Shown: positions 24,724 to 33,195 of the stretch, piece after piece
How the letters are laid out: the number at the start of each line of letters is the position of its first letter
How positions within the stretch are numbered: the stretch's first letter is position 1
Origin: Acidimicrobiales bacterium
GTDB lineage: Bacteria; Actinomycetota; Acidimicrobiia; Acidimicrobiales; Iamiaceae
Direction: 5' to 3'
DNA: 35,281 bases
Assembly (NCBI GenBank): GCA_025463985.1
Contig: JAODBM010000077.1
Span: 1 to 35,281, forward strand
Program-made: the position numbers and the translations under genes
Notes under the pieces: model-generated
Told to the model about the DNA's origin: nothing
What the model saw: the letters and a program-made list of their open reading frames with translations, nothing else
The model's database searches: none

Positions 24724-25884
24724 ATGTCCAACTTCGAGCTTCCAACGCCCGACCCCGAAGCGCTCGCCCATCCGCAGCCGCTGTTCAAGCTGCTCCGCGA
24801 GGTCGGGCCGATCGTCGAGCTCGAAGAGAACGACATGGTGATCGTCGGCGGCCACGACGACGTGCGCCACGTGCTCTCGCACCCGGACGTGTTCTCCTCG
24901 GGCGTGGAGGCGGTGTCGATCGGCCAGGTGCGGCCCCTGCTCCCGCTGCAGATCGATCCGCCGGAGCACAAGAGCTACCGCAAGCTCCTCGACCCGTTGT
25001 TCGCGCCGCGGCGGGTGGCGCTCTTGGAGGACCAGACCCGCGGGCTCGTCCGTGAGCTCGTGGCCAAGTTCGTCGCTGACGGCCCCGGCAACTTCCACGA
25101 CGCGCTGTCGGTGCCGATTCCCACGACCGTGTTCCTCCAGATCCTGGGGCTGCCGGTCGAGCGGCGCGACGAGTTCCTGGAGCTGAAGGACGGGATCATC
25201 CGGCCGCCGGCCCAGACCCGCGAGGAGCGGGTCGAGATGGCCAACGCCACCGGCCAGAAGATCTACGCCGTGCTGCAGGAGGCCATCGACGAGCGCCACG
25301 AGGCGCCCCGCGACGACCTGATCTCGAACTTCCTGACCGCCGAGGTCGACGGCACGCGGCTGACCGACGAGGACGTCCTCGACATCTGCTACTTGTTCTT
25401 CCTGGCCGGCCTCGACACGGTCACCGCGTCGCTCGACTGCATGGTGGCCTTCCTCGCCCAGCACCCGCAGCAGCGCGAGGAGCTGGTCGCCGACCCGAGC
25501 CTGATCCCGCACGCCATCGAGGAACTGCTGCGCTGGGAGACCCCGGTGCCCGGCATCGTGCGCATCACCACCCAGGACACCGAGATCTCCGGCTGCCCGG
25601 TCGCCGCGGGCCGCACCGTGGCCGTGATGATCGGGTCGGCCAACACCGACGAGCGGGTCTGGGACGACCCCGACACCGTCGACTTCCATCGGGAGAGCAA
25701 CAAGCACATCGCCTTCGGGGGCGGCGCCCACCGCTGCCTCGGCTCGCACCTGGCCCGCCTCGAGCTGCGGGTCGTGCTCGAGGAGTGGCATCAGGCGGTG
25801 CCGTCCTACGCCCTCCCCGACGGTCACGAGCTGCTCTACTCCCGCGACCTGCGCTCGATCGAGAACCTGGAGCTGGTCTGGTGA
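24724..25884 (+). CDS. Cytochrome P450
   Basis: This 386-residue soluble bacterial P450 starts at ATG 24724 after GGGGAGGACCCTC. The I-helix oxygen-activation motif is FFLAGLDTVTAS, the ExxR motif is EELLR, and the haem loop is AFGGGAHRCLGSHLAR with C338 as thiolate ligand. The length and sequence style match actinobacterial class I enzymes that need a ferredoxin and a reductase; neither is encoded here, so they must come from elsewhere. Probable role is hydroxylation of the regulon's substrate, after which alcohol and aldehyde dehydrogenases could form a carboxylate. Its stop overlaps the aldehyde dehydrogenase start. Confidence 0.95.
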   Translation: MSNFELPTPDPEALAHPQPLFKLLREVGPIVELEENDMVIVGGHDDVRHVLSHPDVFSSGVEAVSIGQVRPLLPLQIDPPEHKSYRKLLDPLFAPRRVALLEDQTRGLVRELVAKFVADGPGNFHDALSVPIPTTVFLQILGLPVERRDEFLELKDGIIRPPAQTREERVEMANATGQKIYAVLQEAIDERHEAPRDDLISNFLTAEVDGTRLTDEDVLDICYLFFLAGLDTVTASLDCMVAFLAQHPQQREELVADPSLIPHAIEELLRWETPVPGIVRITTQDTEISGCPVAAGRTVAVMIGSANTDERVWDDPDTVDFHRESNKHIAFGGGAHRCLGSHLARLELRVVLEEWHQAVPSYALPDGHELLYSRDLRSIENLELVW

Positions 25885-27356
25885 GCGACCACGAGCACGA
25901 GCCGCGGATGCTGATCGACGGCGTGCTGACCGAGGCGGCATCGGGGGCGACGTTCGACAACGTCAACCCGGCCACCGAGAAGGTGCTCGGCACCACGAGC
26001 GACGCCGGCCACGAGGACATGGCCGCGGCCATCGCCGCCGCCCGCCGGGCGTTCGACGAGACGTCGTGGGCCACCGATCACGACCTGCGCACGACCTGCC
26101 TGCTCCAGCTGCAGGCCGCCCTGGAGGGCGAGCGCGAGGAGCTGCGCGCCGAGCTGATCGCCGAGGTCGGCTGCCCGGTCATCACCACCTACGGGCCTCA
26201 GCTCGATGCTCCGCTGCGCGAGGCGCTCGCCTGGCCGGCGGCGATGATCGCGGAGTTCCCGTGGCGCCGGTCGCTCGGCCCGAAGGACGCGTTCGGCATG
26301 GGCAGCCTGTCCGAGCGCGAGGTGTGGAAGGAGCCGGGGGGCGTGGTCGGCACGATCACCCCGTGGACCTTCCCGGTCGAGATCATCCTCAACAAGCTCG
26401 GACCCCTGCTGGCCATGGGCAACACGTGCGTGCTGAAGCCGGCGCCCGACACGCCGTGGAACGCCACCCGGATCGGGCGGCTGATCGCCGAGCACACCGA
26501 CATCCCCGCGGGCGTCGTGAACATCGTGCTGTCGTCCGACCACGCGCTGGGCGAGGACCTGGGGACCTCGCCCGACGTCGACATGATCGCGTTCACCGGC
26601 TCGACCGTGACCGGCCGCAAGGTGATGGCGGCGGCCTCGACCACGCTCAAGCCCGTGTTCCTCGAGCTCGGCGGCAAGTCGGTCAACCTCTTCCTGGACG
26701 ATGCCGACCTCGCCGCCGAGATCGGCTCGGCCGCCGGCGTCTGCTTCCACGCCGGGCAGGGCTGTGCCATCCCCACCCGCCTGCTCGTGCCCTGGTCCCG
26801 CTACGACGAAGCGGTCGAGCTGGCCGTCGCCGCCATGGAGTCGATCGGCTACGGCGACCCGGCCGACCCGTCGAACTTCATGGGCCCGCTGGTGTCGGCC
26901 CGGCAGCGCGACCGGGTGCTCGGCCACATCGAGTCGGCCCGCACCGAAGGCGCCCGGATCGTGCTCGGCGGCGGCATCCCCGGCCACCTGCCCGCCGGCT
27001 ACTACGTCGAGCCGACCGTGATCGCCGACGTCACGCCGTCGATGACCGTCGCCCAGGAGGAGATCTTCGGCCCCGTCCTGGTCGTGCAGGGCTTCGACGA
27101 CGACGACGACGCCGTGCGGATCGCGAACGACAGCACGTACGGGCTGTCCGGGATGATCACCAGCGGCGACGTCGAGCGGGCGAAGGCGATCGCGGCCCGC
27201 ATCCGCACCGGCACCCTCGGGATCAACGGCGCCATCTGGTACGGCGCCGACGCCCCGTTCGGGGGCTACAAGCAGTCGGGCATCGGCCGGCAGTGCGGGA
27301 TCGAGGGCCTGGAGATGTTCACCGAGACCAAGACGGTGGCCTGGCCGGCGACCTGA
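25881..27356 (+). CDS. Aldehyde dehydrogenase family protein
   Basis: The GTG at 25881 overlaps the P450 stop (GTGA). The 491-residue protein has the family motifs: FTGSTVTGRKV, the general-base E262 (LELGGKS) and the nucleophile C295 (AGQGCAIPTRLL). The segment that is normally PWNFP reads PWTFP, with Thr163 in place of the conserved oxyanion-hole Asn, which may alter activity or substrate choice. A run of five Asp residues occurs at FDDDDDAV. It probably oxidises an aldehyde formed by the P450/alcohol dehydrogenase or amine oxidase route to an acid, using NAD(P)+. Confidence 0.92.
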   Translation: MSDHEHEPRMLIDGVLTEAASGATFDNVNPATEKVLGTTSDAGHEDMAAAIAAARRAFDETSWATDHDLRTTCLLQLQAALEGEREELRAELIAEVGCPVITTYGPQLDAPLREALAWPAAMIAEFPWRRSLGPKDAFGMGSLSEREVWKEPGGVVGTITPWTFPVEIILNKLGPLLAMGNTCVLKPAPDTPWNATRIGRLIAEHTDIPAGVVNIVLSSDHALGEDLGTSPDVDMIAFTGSTVTGRKVMAAASTTLKPVFLELGGKSVNLFLDDADLAAEIGSAAGVCFHAGQGCAIPTRLLVPWSRYDEAVELAVAAMESIGYGDPADPSNFMGPLVSARQRDRVLGHIESARTEGARIVLGGGIPGHLPAGYYVEPTVIADVTPSMTVAQEEIFGPVLVVQGFDDDDDAVRIANDSTYGLSGMITSGDVERAKAIAARIRTGTLGINGAIWYGADAPFGGYKQSGIGRQCGIEGLEMFTETKTVAWPAT

Positions 27357-27378
27357 TGGCGACCACGAAGGGGAACGC

Positions 27379-28596
27379 GTGACCGGACCGCTCGACGGCA
27401 TCCGCGTGCTGGAGATCGCCAGCTGGATGTTCATGCCCTCCGCCGGCACCGTGCTGGTGGACTGGGGCGCCGAGGTCATCAAGGTCGAGCATCCGGTCAC
27501 CGGCGACCCGCAGCGGGGCCTGATCACCTCCGGGCTCATGCCGGGCGGCGCCGGCGGCCTCAACTTCATGATGGAGCAGCCCAACCGGGGCAAGCGCTCG
27601 GTGGCCATCGACCTCGCCAACCCCGACGGCCGCGAGGCGTTCCTCCGGCTCGTGGAGCGGGCCGACGTCGTGGTCACCAACTACCTGCCGCCGGTGCTCC
27701 GCAAGCTGCGGATCGAGGTGGACGACCTGCGCGAGCGCAACCCGGCCGTGATCATCGCCCGCGGCACCGGCCAGGGCCCCAAGGGTCCCGACGCCTCCCG
27801 CGCCGCCTACGATGCCGCCGCGTTCTGGGCGCGCGGCGGCGTCGGCGTGACCATGCCGCCCAGCGACGGCTGGCCGCCGGGCCAGCCGACCCCCGCGTTC
27901 GGCGACGTGATGGGCGGGCTGGCCGCGGCCGGGGCCGTCGCCGCAGCGCTCGTGAAGCGGGACCGGACCGGCGAGCCGAGCGTGGTCGACGTGTCGCTGC
28001 TGGGCACCGCCATGTGGCAGATCGCGCCGATGGTCATCGCATCGAAGCTCTACGGCCTCGAGCGCCTCGGCTCGGGCGGCCGGGGCATGTCCGCCAACCC
28101 CGGCGTCGGCACGTACCGCACCGGCGACGACCGGTTCCTCATGATGATGCTGCTCCAGTCGGACAAGCACTGGGCGGACTTCGTCGCCCGCCTCGGCCTG
28201 GCCGAGATGGCGACCGACGAGCGCTTCTGCGACGCCGCCGCCCGGGCCACCAACTCGGCCGAGTGCGTGGCCAAGCTCGACGAGGCCTTTGCCGCCCAGC
28301 CGCTGTCGCACTGGAAGGAGGCGTTCGCCGGCTTCGAGGGCGCGTGGAGCCCGTTCCAGACCCTCGCCGAGCTCTACGAGGACCCGCAGGTGATCGCCAA
28401 TGGCTACCTGCCGACGGTCCTCGCGGACAACGGCGACGAGGTCGCGCTCGTGGCCAGCCCGGCGCAGTTCGACGAGACCGCGATCGAGGTCGAGCGGGCA
28501 CCCGAGCACGGCGCCGACACCGAGTCGGTGCTCCTCGCCGCCGGCTACGACTGGGACGAGCTGGCCGCCATGAAGGAGTCCGGCGCCATCCTCTGA
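27379..28596 (+). CDS. Class III (CaiB/BaiF-type) CoA-transferase
   Basis: The GTG at 27379 follows AAGGGGAACGC, 22 bp after the aldehyde dehydrogenase stop. The 405-residue protein has the family opening LDGIRVLEIASWMFMPSAGT, VDWGAEVIKVEHP, the NRGKRSVAIDL segment and the catalytic Asp145 (AAYDAAAFWARGG). Family III enzymes move CoA between acids through an aspartyl-CoA anhydride. Here it may activate the acid produced by the aldehyde dehydrogenase or recycle CoA. The donor and acceptor cannot be told from sequence. Confidence 0.92.
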   Translation: MTGPLDGIRVLEIASWMFMPSAGTVLVDWGAEVIKVEHPVTGDPQRGLITSGLMPGGAGGLNFMMEQPNRGKRSVAIDLANPDGREAFLRLVERADVVVTNYLPPVLRKLRIEVDDLRERNPAVIIARGTGQGPKGPDASRAAYDAAAFWARGGVGVTMPPSDGWPPGQPTPAFGDVMGGLAAAGAVAAALVKRDRTGEPSVVDVSLLGTAMWQIAPMVIASKLYGLERLGSGGRGMSANPGVGTYRTGDDRFLMMMLLQSDKHWADFVARLGLAEMATDERFCDAAARATNSAECVAKLDEAFAAQPLSHWKEAFAGFEGAWSPFQTLAELYEDPQVIANGYLPTVLADNGDEVALVASPAQFDETAIEVERAPEHGADTESVLLAAGYDWDELAAMKESGAIL

Positions 28597-28661
28597 CCGG
28601 CCGCCCAGCGGGGCCAGGGAGGGTTCCGGCCATGGTCAGCGCGGCGCCCAGCGTCTAGTAT

Positions 28662-28676
28662 CTAACACACACGTCA
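28662..28676. promoter_or_regulatory. Operator copy F, TGAC-N6-GTTAG
   Basis: On the minus strand the site reads TGACGTGTGTGTTAG. It lies 23 bp upstream of the amidohydrolase start at 28700, in the 103-bp gap after the CoA-transferase, so the amidohydrolase and ligase form their own unit. Its centre is the most divergent of the copies, while both outer half sites are exact. Confidence 0.65.
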
Positions 28677-28699
28677 GCAATCGTCACTGGGGGGTCGCC

Positions 28700-29893
28700 A
28701 TGCCGTCGCGTCAGCTCGACTTCGAGGTGTTCGACGCCGACAACCACCTCTACGAGACGCGGGATGCGCTCACGAAGTTCCTCCCTCCCGGCCGGGCCGG
28801 GCTGATCGACTACGTCGAGGTGCGGGGCCGCACGAAGATCGCGGTCAAGGGCCAGATCAGCGACTACATCCCGAACCCCACGTTCGACCGCGTGGCCGCG
28901 CCCGGCGCGCAGGAGGAGTACTTCCGCTCCGGCAACCCGGAGGGCAAGACGATGCGCGAGATCATGGGCCGCGGCATCGAGGCCCTCCCCGCGTATCGCG
29001 AGCCGGGGCCCCGCCTCGAACTGATGGACGAGCTGGGCCTCGACCGAGCCCTGATGTGGCCGACGCTGGCCAGCCTCGTCGAGGAGCGCCTGCGCGACGA
29101 TCCCGAGGCCGTCCACGACGTCATCCACGCGCTCAACGAGTGGATGCACGAGCAGTGGACGTTCAACTACGAGGACCGCATCTTCCCGGTGCCGGTGATC
29201 ACGCTGCCGATCGTCTCGCGGGCCATCGACGAGCTGCAGTGGGTGCTGGAGCGCGGCGCCAAGATCATCCTCATCCGCCCCGCGCCCGTGCCCGGCCATC
29301 GCGGGCCGCGGTCGTTCGCGCTGCCGGAGTTCGACCCGTTCTGGGAGCTGGTGCAGGAGGCCGACGTCGTGGTCGGCATGCACGCCTCAGACAGCGGCTA
29401 CCAGCGCTACCTCAACGAGTGGGAGGGCGTGCGGGACGACGAGTTCACGCCGTTCACCGCCCGCTCGGGGTTCACGTCGATCGTGGGCGGCCAGCACCGG
29501 GAGATCATCGACACCATCGCCTCCGCCATCGGCCACGGCCTCTGCACCCGCTTCCCCCGGCTCAAGATCACCCCGGTGGAGAACGGCAGCGCGTGGGTGC
29601 GGCGGCTGCTCGAGGACATGGAGCACGCCTACCAGTCGAACCCCCACGGCTGGGAGGAGCATCCGGTCGACGTGTTCAAGCGGAACATCTTCGTCCACCC
29701 GTTCCACGAAGACGATCCTGTCGGCCTGGTCCGGCTGCTGGGTGCGGACAACGTGCTGTTCGGCTCGGACTACCCGCACCCCGAGGGGCTCGCCGACCCG
29801 CTCACCTTCGTCGATGACCTCATCGGGCTGCCGGACGACCAGGTGGCCAAAGTCATGGGCGGCAACCTGGCCCGGCTGATGAGGGTCGCCTAA
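28700..29893 (+). CDS. Amidohydrolase-2 family metal-dependent hydrolase/decarboxylase
   Basis: This 397-residue protein starts at ATG 28700 after GGGGGTCGCC. It has the pattern of amidohydrolase_2 TIM-barrel enzymes: VFDADNHLYE with D12, D14 and H16 in the first metal motif, GMHASDSGYQ, and FGSDYPHPEGLADP near the end with the conserved metal-binding Asp. Family members are decarboxylases (such as aminocarboxymuconate or resorcylate types) or hydrolases. Its function cannot be chosen. A second member is encoded at 33196-34482 with a different sequence, so the two are not recent duplicates. Followed 5 bp later by an acyl-CoA ligase. Confidence 0.85.
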   Translation: MPSRQLDFEVFDADNHLYETRDALTKFLPPGRAGLIDYVEVRGRTKIAVKGQISDYIPNPTFDRVAAPGAQEEYFRSGNPEGKTMREIMGRGIEALPAYREPGPRLELMDELGLDRALMWPTLASLVEERLRDDPEAVHDVIHALNEWMHEQWTFNYEDRIFPVPVITLPIVSRAIDELQWVLERGAKIILIRPAPVPGHRGPRSFALPEFDPFWELVQEADVVVGMHASDSGYQRYLNEWEGVRDDEFTPFTARSGFTSIVGGQHREIIDTIASAIGHGLCTRFPRLKITPVENGSAWVRRLLEDMEHAYQSNPHGWEEHPVDVFKRNIFVHPFHEDDPVGLVRLLGADNVLFGSDYPHPEGLADPLTFVDDLIGLPDDQVAKVMGGNLARLMRVA

Positions 29894-29898
29894 CTGCC

Positions 29899-31545
29899 GT
29901 GAGCGACCGCTCCCCCAGCTTTCCGGACTTCACGCCCACCGCCGGCGAGCTGATCCGCCAGTGCGCGCACCGCCACGGCGACCACCTGTTCCTGGTGATG
30001 GACGACCAACGGCTCACGTACGCCGACGTCGACGAGCGCTCGGCCCTGCTCGCCCGCGGGCTGCTGGCCTCGGGCGTGGGCAAGGGCAGCCGGGTCGGGC
30101 TGCTGGCGCCGAGCGGGCCGGACTGGATCGTCTCGTGGCTCGCGGCGGCGCGCATCGGCGCCGTGGTGTCGCTGTTCAACACGTACGCGAAGGCGCGCGA
30201 GCTGGGCTGGGTGCTGCGCCACTCCGACGTCGGGCTCCTCCTGACCGTCGACCGCTACCTCGGCCACGACTACCTCGCCCGGTTGGAGGAGGCGGTGCCC
30301 GGCCTGGCCGACGCCAAGCCCGAGTCGGTGTTCATCGAGACGCAGCCCTACCTCCGCTCGGTCTGGTCGCTCGGCGCCGCCGACCGCCCGTGGGCCGGCC
30401 CGGTGGCCGAGCTGGCGGCGCGCGCCGCGCAGGTGGACGCCAGCCTGCTGCGCGCCGTCGAAGCCGAGGTGACTCCGGCCGACCCGATGGTGGTCGTGTA
30501 CTCGTCGGGCAGCACGGCCGCACCCAAAGGAGCGCTGCACAGCCACGGGGCGGTCGTGCGCCACGCCCACAACCTGTGGCAGTTCCGGGACCTGACGGGC
30601 GACGACGTGCTCTACACCCCGATGCCGCTCTTCTGGGTCGGCGGGCTGAGCTTCGCCCTCATCGCCGCGATGCACGCGGGCGCCACGCTGATCTTCGAAG
30701 AGCGGTTCGAGCCAGGGGCCACGCTCGAGCTGATCGAGCGGGAGGGGGTCACCCAGGTGCTGGGCTGGCCGCACATGGCCAAGGCGCTCGTCGAGCACCC
30801 GACCTACGCCGAGCGCGACCTGTCGAGGGTGCGGGGCGGCACCCTGGCCGCGCTGCAGCCGCGCCGGCCCGGCGAGCCCGCCGGTCCTCGGGCCAACTCG
30901 CTCGGCATGTCCGAGACGCTCGGCCCGCACATGATCGGCGACAAGGACAACTCGGTGCCGCCCGGCAAGGAGGGGACGTTCGGGCGGCCGGTGCCGGGCA
31001 TCGAGCACCGCCTCGTCGACCTCGTGACCGGTGAGGACGTGCCGACCGGCACCGTCGGCGAGCTGTGGATCCGCGGCTACCCGTTGATGCTCGGCCTCCA
31101 CAAGGTCGAGCGAGAGCAGGTCTTCACCCCCGACGGCTGGTACCGCACCGGCGACGGCGGCCACTTCGACGAGGACGGCCACTTCTTCTACCGGGGCCGG
31201 CTCGGCGACGTCATCAAGTCGTCGGGCATGAACGTGACGCCCCGCGACGTCGAGCTCGAGCTCGAAGCGCTGCCCGACGTCGCGCTGGCGTTCGTGACTG
31301 GGATCGACCACCCGTCACGAGGACAGGACGTGGTGGCCGCGGTGGCGCTCGCGCCCGGAGCCTCGGCCTCGCCCGAGGAGATCCAGCAGCTGCTCAAGGC
31401 GCAGGTGGCCAGCTACCTCGTGCCCCGCCACGTCGCCGTCTTCGCCGCGCCGACCGACCTGCCCTGGCTCGACTCGGGCAAGGTCGACCGCCGCGCCCTG
31501 GCCAAGATCCTCGAGGAGCGCTTCACCCCTGACGGTTCCGGCTGA
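29899..31545 (+). CDS. Acyl-CoA synthetase (FadD-like AMP-forming ligase)
   Basis: GTG 29899 starts a 548-residue ligase. P-loop-like motif VYSSGSTAAPKGALHSHG, A5 NSLGMSETLGPH, A8 GWYRTGDGGHFDEDG with GRLGDVIKSSGMNVTP, and the C-terminal catalytic lysine in SGKVDRRAL are all present, so it should be active. It makes acyl-CoA from an acid, ATP and CoA, the entry step for the dehydrogenases here. It is distinct from the ligase cut by the left edge. It is convergent with the thiolase-like gene, only 6 bp apart. The substrate is unknown. Confidence 0.92.
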   Translation: MSDRSPSFPDFTPTAGELIRQCAHRHGDHLFLVMDDQRLTYADVDERSALLARGLLASGVGKGSRVGLLAPSGPDWIVSWLAAARIGAVVSLFNTYAKARELGWVLRHSDVGLLLTVDRYLGHDYLARLEEAVPGLADAKPESVFIETQPYLRSVWSLGAADRPWAGPVAELAARAAQVDASLLRAVEAEVTPADPMVVVYSSGSTAAPKGALHSHGAVVRHAHNLWQFRDLTGDDVLYTPMPLFWVGGLSFALIAAMHAGATLIFEERFEPGATLELIEREGVTQVLGWPHMAKALVEHPTYAERDLSRVRGGTLAALQPRRPGEPAGPRANSLGMSETLGPHMIGDKDNSVPPGKEGTFGRPVPGIEHRLVDLVTGEDVPTGTVGELWIRGYPLMLGLHKVEREQVFTPDGWYRTGDGGHFDEDGHFFYRGRLGDVIKSSGMNVTPRDVELELEALPDVALAFVTGIDHPSRGQDVVAAVALAPGASASPEEIQQLLKAQVASYLVPRHVAVFAAPTDLPWLDSGKVDRRALAKILEERFTPDGSG

Positions 31546-31551
31546 CCGAGA

Positions 31552-32769
31552 TCACCAGCGGTGGCGGGTGAGGAGCATGGCGCCGGCGTTGGGGCCGCCG
31601 CCGTTGGCCACCGCCGCCACCTCGACGCGGCCCGGCACCTGGCGCTCGCCGCCCTCGCCCCGTAGCTGGACGCAGGCCTCGTGGAGGTGGCCGAAGCCGT
31701 GCAGCCGGCCGGCCGAGAGCTGGCCTCCGTGGGTGTTCACGGGCAGCTCGCCGTCGAGGGCGATGCGCTGGCCGCCCTCGATGAACGGCCCCGACTCGCC
31801 CTTCGCGCAGAAGCCCAGCGCCTCGAGCCACACCATCGTGAGGAAGCTGAAGCCGTCGTAGAGCTGAGCGACGTCGACGTCGGCCGGCGTGAGGTCGGTG
31901 CGGGTCCACAGCTGCGCGCCCGCATCGCGGGCGGCCATGGTCGTCATGTCGTCGAACTGGTCCCACGACGGTCGGCCCCGCAGCGCGGTCCCCATGGCCT
32001 CCACCCCGACGGCGGGATGGTCGAGGTCCGCGGCGTGCTCGACGGCAGACACGATGAGCGCAGTCGAACCATCGACCGGCGCGTCGCAGTCGAAGAGGCG
32101 GAACGGCGTGGTGATCATGCGCGACGCCCGATAGTCGGCCAGCGTCATCGGCTCGCGGTAGATCGCCTTGGGGTTCAGCCCGGCGTTGCGCCGGCCGTTG
32201 ATCGCGATCATCGCCATCTGGTCGGGCGTCGTGCCGTACTCGTGGAAGTGGCGCTGCGCGCACATGGCCAGCCAGTTGGCGGCCGAGTAGGCCCGGAACG
32301 GGATGCTCCACTGGAACGCCCCGCCCACGCTGGGGGCACCCCCGCCACCGCCCCCGAGGCCACCGCCGCCGAGGCCGATGCCCTGCCGGCCGCCGGCGCC
32401 CTGCTCGGTGGACTCGGTGACGGTCCGGTAGACGAGCACGTGGCGGGCGAGGCCGGCGCCGACGGCCAGCACGGCGTTCACCACCGCGGCCAGCTGGGCC
32501 GGCCCCTCGATCCCGCCCGAGTGCCAGCTCAGGTTCAGCCGCAGCGCGTCCTGCACCTCGGGCGACCCGGGACCGGTGAACCCAGGGCCGCCGATGCCGG
32601 CGCCGGGATAGGTCGCGAGGCCGTCGACGTCGGTCAGCTCGAGGCCGGCGTCGGCGACCGCCGCGAGCGCGGCCTCGATCGTCAGCTCCAGGCCGCTGCG
32701 CCCCAACCGCCGACCCACCGCGGACTGGCCGATGCCCGAGATGATCGATCGCCGCTCGAAGTCGGTCAT
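31552..32769 (-). CDS. Thiolase-like protein of the Ltp2 (SCP2-thiolase) type
   Basis: This 405-residue protein has the thiolase fold (SIISGIGQSAVGRR start, QLYDGFSFLTMVWLEALGFC, NTHGGQLSAGRLHGFGHLHE). The nucleophilic Cys expected near residue 82 is absent: the region reads LSWHSGG. The second catalytic Cys near the end is also missing (GGGPNAGAM). Y304 in LYDGF and the His of NTHGG are kept. This matches Ltp2-like enzymes, which do retro-aldol cleavage of a beta-hydroxyacyl-CoA with a DUF35 partner rather than thiolysis. A run of about 12 Gly within GIGLGGGGLGGGGGGAPSVG sits in a lid region. ATG 32769 overlaps the DUF35 gene's stop. The aldolase role is inferred. Confidence 0.85.
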   Translation of the reverse strand: MTDFERRSIISGIGQSAVGRRLGRSGLELTIEAALAAVADAGLELTDVDGLATYPGAGIGGPGFTGPGSPEVQDALRLNLSWHSGGIEGPAQLAAVVNAVLAVGAGLARHVLVYRTVTESTEQGAGGRQGIGLGGGGLGGGGGGAPSVGGAFQWSIPFRAYSAANWLAMCAQRHFHEYGTTPDQMAMIAINGRRNAGLNPKAIYREPMTLADYRASRMITTPFRLFDCDAPVDGSTALIVSAVEHAADLDHPAVGVEAMGTALRGRPSWDQFDDMTTMAARDAGAQLWTRTDLTPADVDVAQLYDGFSFLTMVWLEALGFCAKGESGPFIEGGQRIALDGELPVNTHGGQLSAGRLHGFGHLHEACVQLRGEGGERQVPGRVEVAAVANGGGPNAGAMLLTRHRW

Positions 32770-33188
32770 CGATCGTCCGGCTCGAAGAGCGGGAACCAGA
32801 CCGGCTCGCGGTGCTCGAAGACGACCCGCACGTCCATCCCGATGCAGACCTTCTCCAGCGGGCAGCCGACGAGGTTGCTGGTCAGCCGCAGGCCAACCTG
32901 CTCGGCCAGCTCGACCAGCACGAGTGCGTAGGGCTCAGGTGAGCCGTCCCACGACTGGTGGTTGACGGTGAAGGAGTGGACCGTGCCCCGCCCGCTCACC
33001 GGCTCAGGAGCCAGCTCGACGCCGCCGCACCGGGGGCAGCGCGGCGACGGCGGGTGCAGGTAGTAGCCGCACGACTGGCAGCGCAGGAAGCGCAGGCGGC
33101 CGTCGGAGCCCGACGTCCAGAAGAACCGGTTGTCCTCGGACAGCGCCGGCAGGACGCGGAACGGCGCCCCCACCTCCCCAACACCCAC
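32766..33188 (-). CDS. DUF35 OB-fold zinc-ribbon protein (partner of the thiolase-like protein)
   Basis: This 140-residue protein has the rubredoxin-like zinc ribbon CQSCGYYLHPPSPRCPRCGG with two CxxC pairs, followed by an OB-fold beta segment (GRGTVHSFTVNHQSWDG, ALVLVELAEQVG). DUF35 proteins bind thiolase-like enzymes; in the Ltp2-ChsH2 system the DUF35 domain is needed for aldolase activity. GTG 33188 is the longest start, 7 bp after the amidohydrolase stop; an internal GTG a few codons later is possible. Its stop overlaps the start of the thiolase-like gene, strongly suggesting a complex of the two. Confidence 0.88.
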   Translation of the reverse strand: MGVGEVGAPFRVLPALSEDNRFFWTSGSDGRLRFLRCQSCGYYLHPPSPRCPRCGGVELAPEPVSGRGTVHSFTVNHQSWDGSPEPYALVLVELAEQVGLRLTSNLVGCPLEKVCIGMDVRVVFEHREPVWFPLFEPDDR

Positions 33189-33195
33189 CGGCGAC

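Noticed and set aside
27356-27382. Eight-residue ORF (MATTKGNA) between the aldehyde dehydrogenase and the CoA-transferase, with overlaps at both ends
   Set aside because: Too short to judge. It coincides with the ribosome-binding site of the CoA-transferase, so the overlaps may be chance. A leader peptide cannot be excluded.
29889-29903. CTAAC-like sequence before the second acyl-CoA ligase
   Set aside because: Only one half site matches (CTAACTGCCGTGAGC); the GTCA half is missing, and it is formed by the amidohydrolase stop and ligase start.
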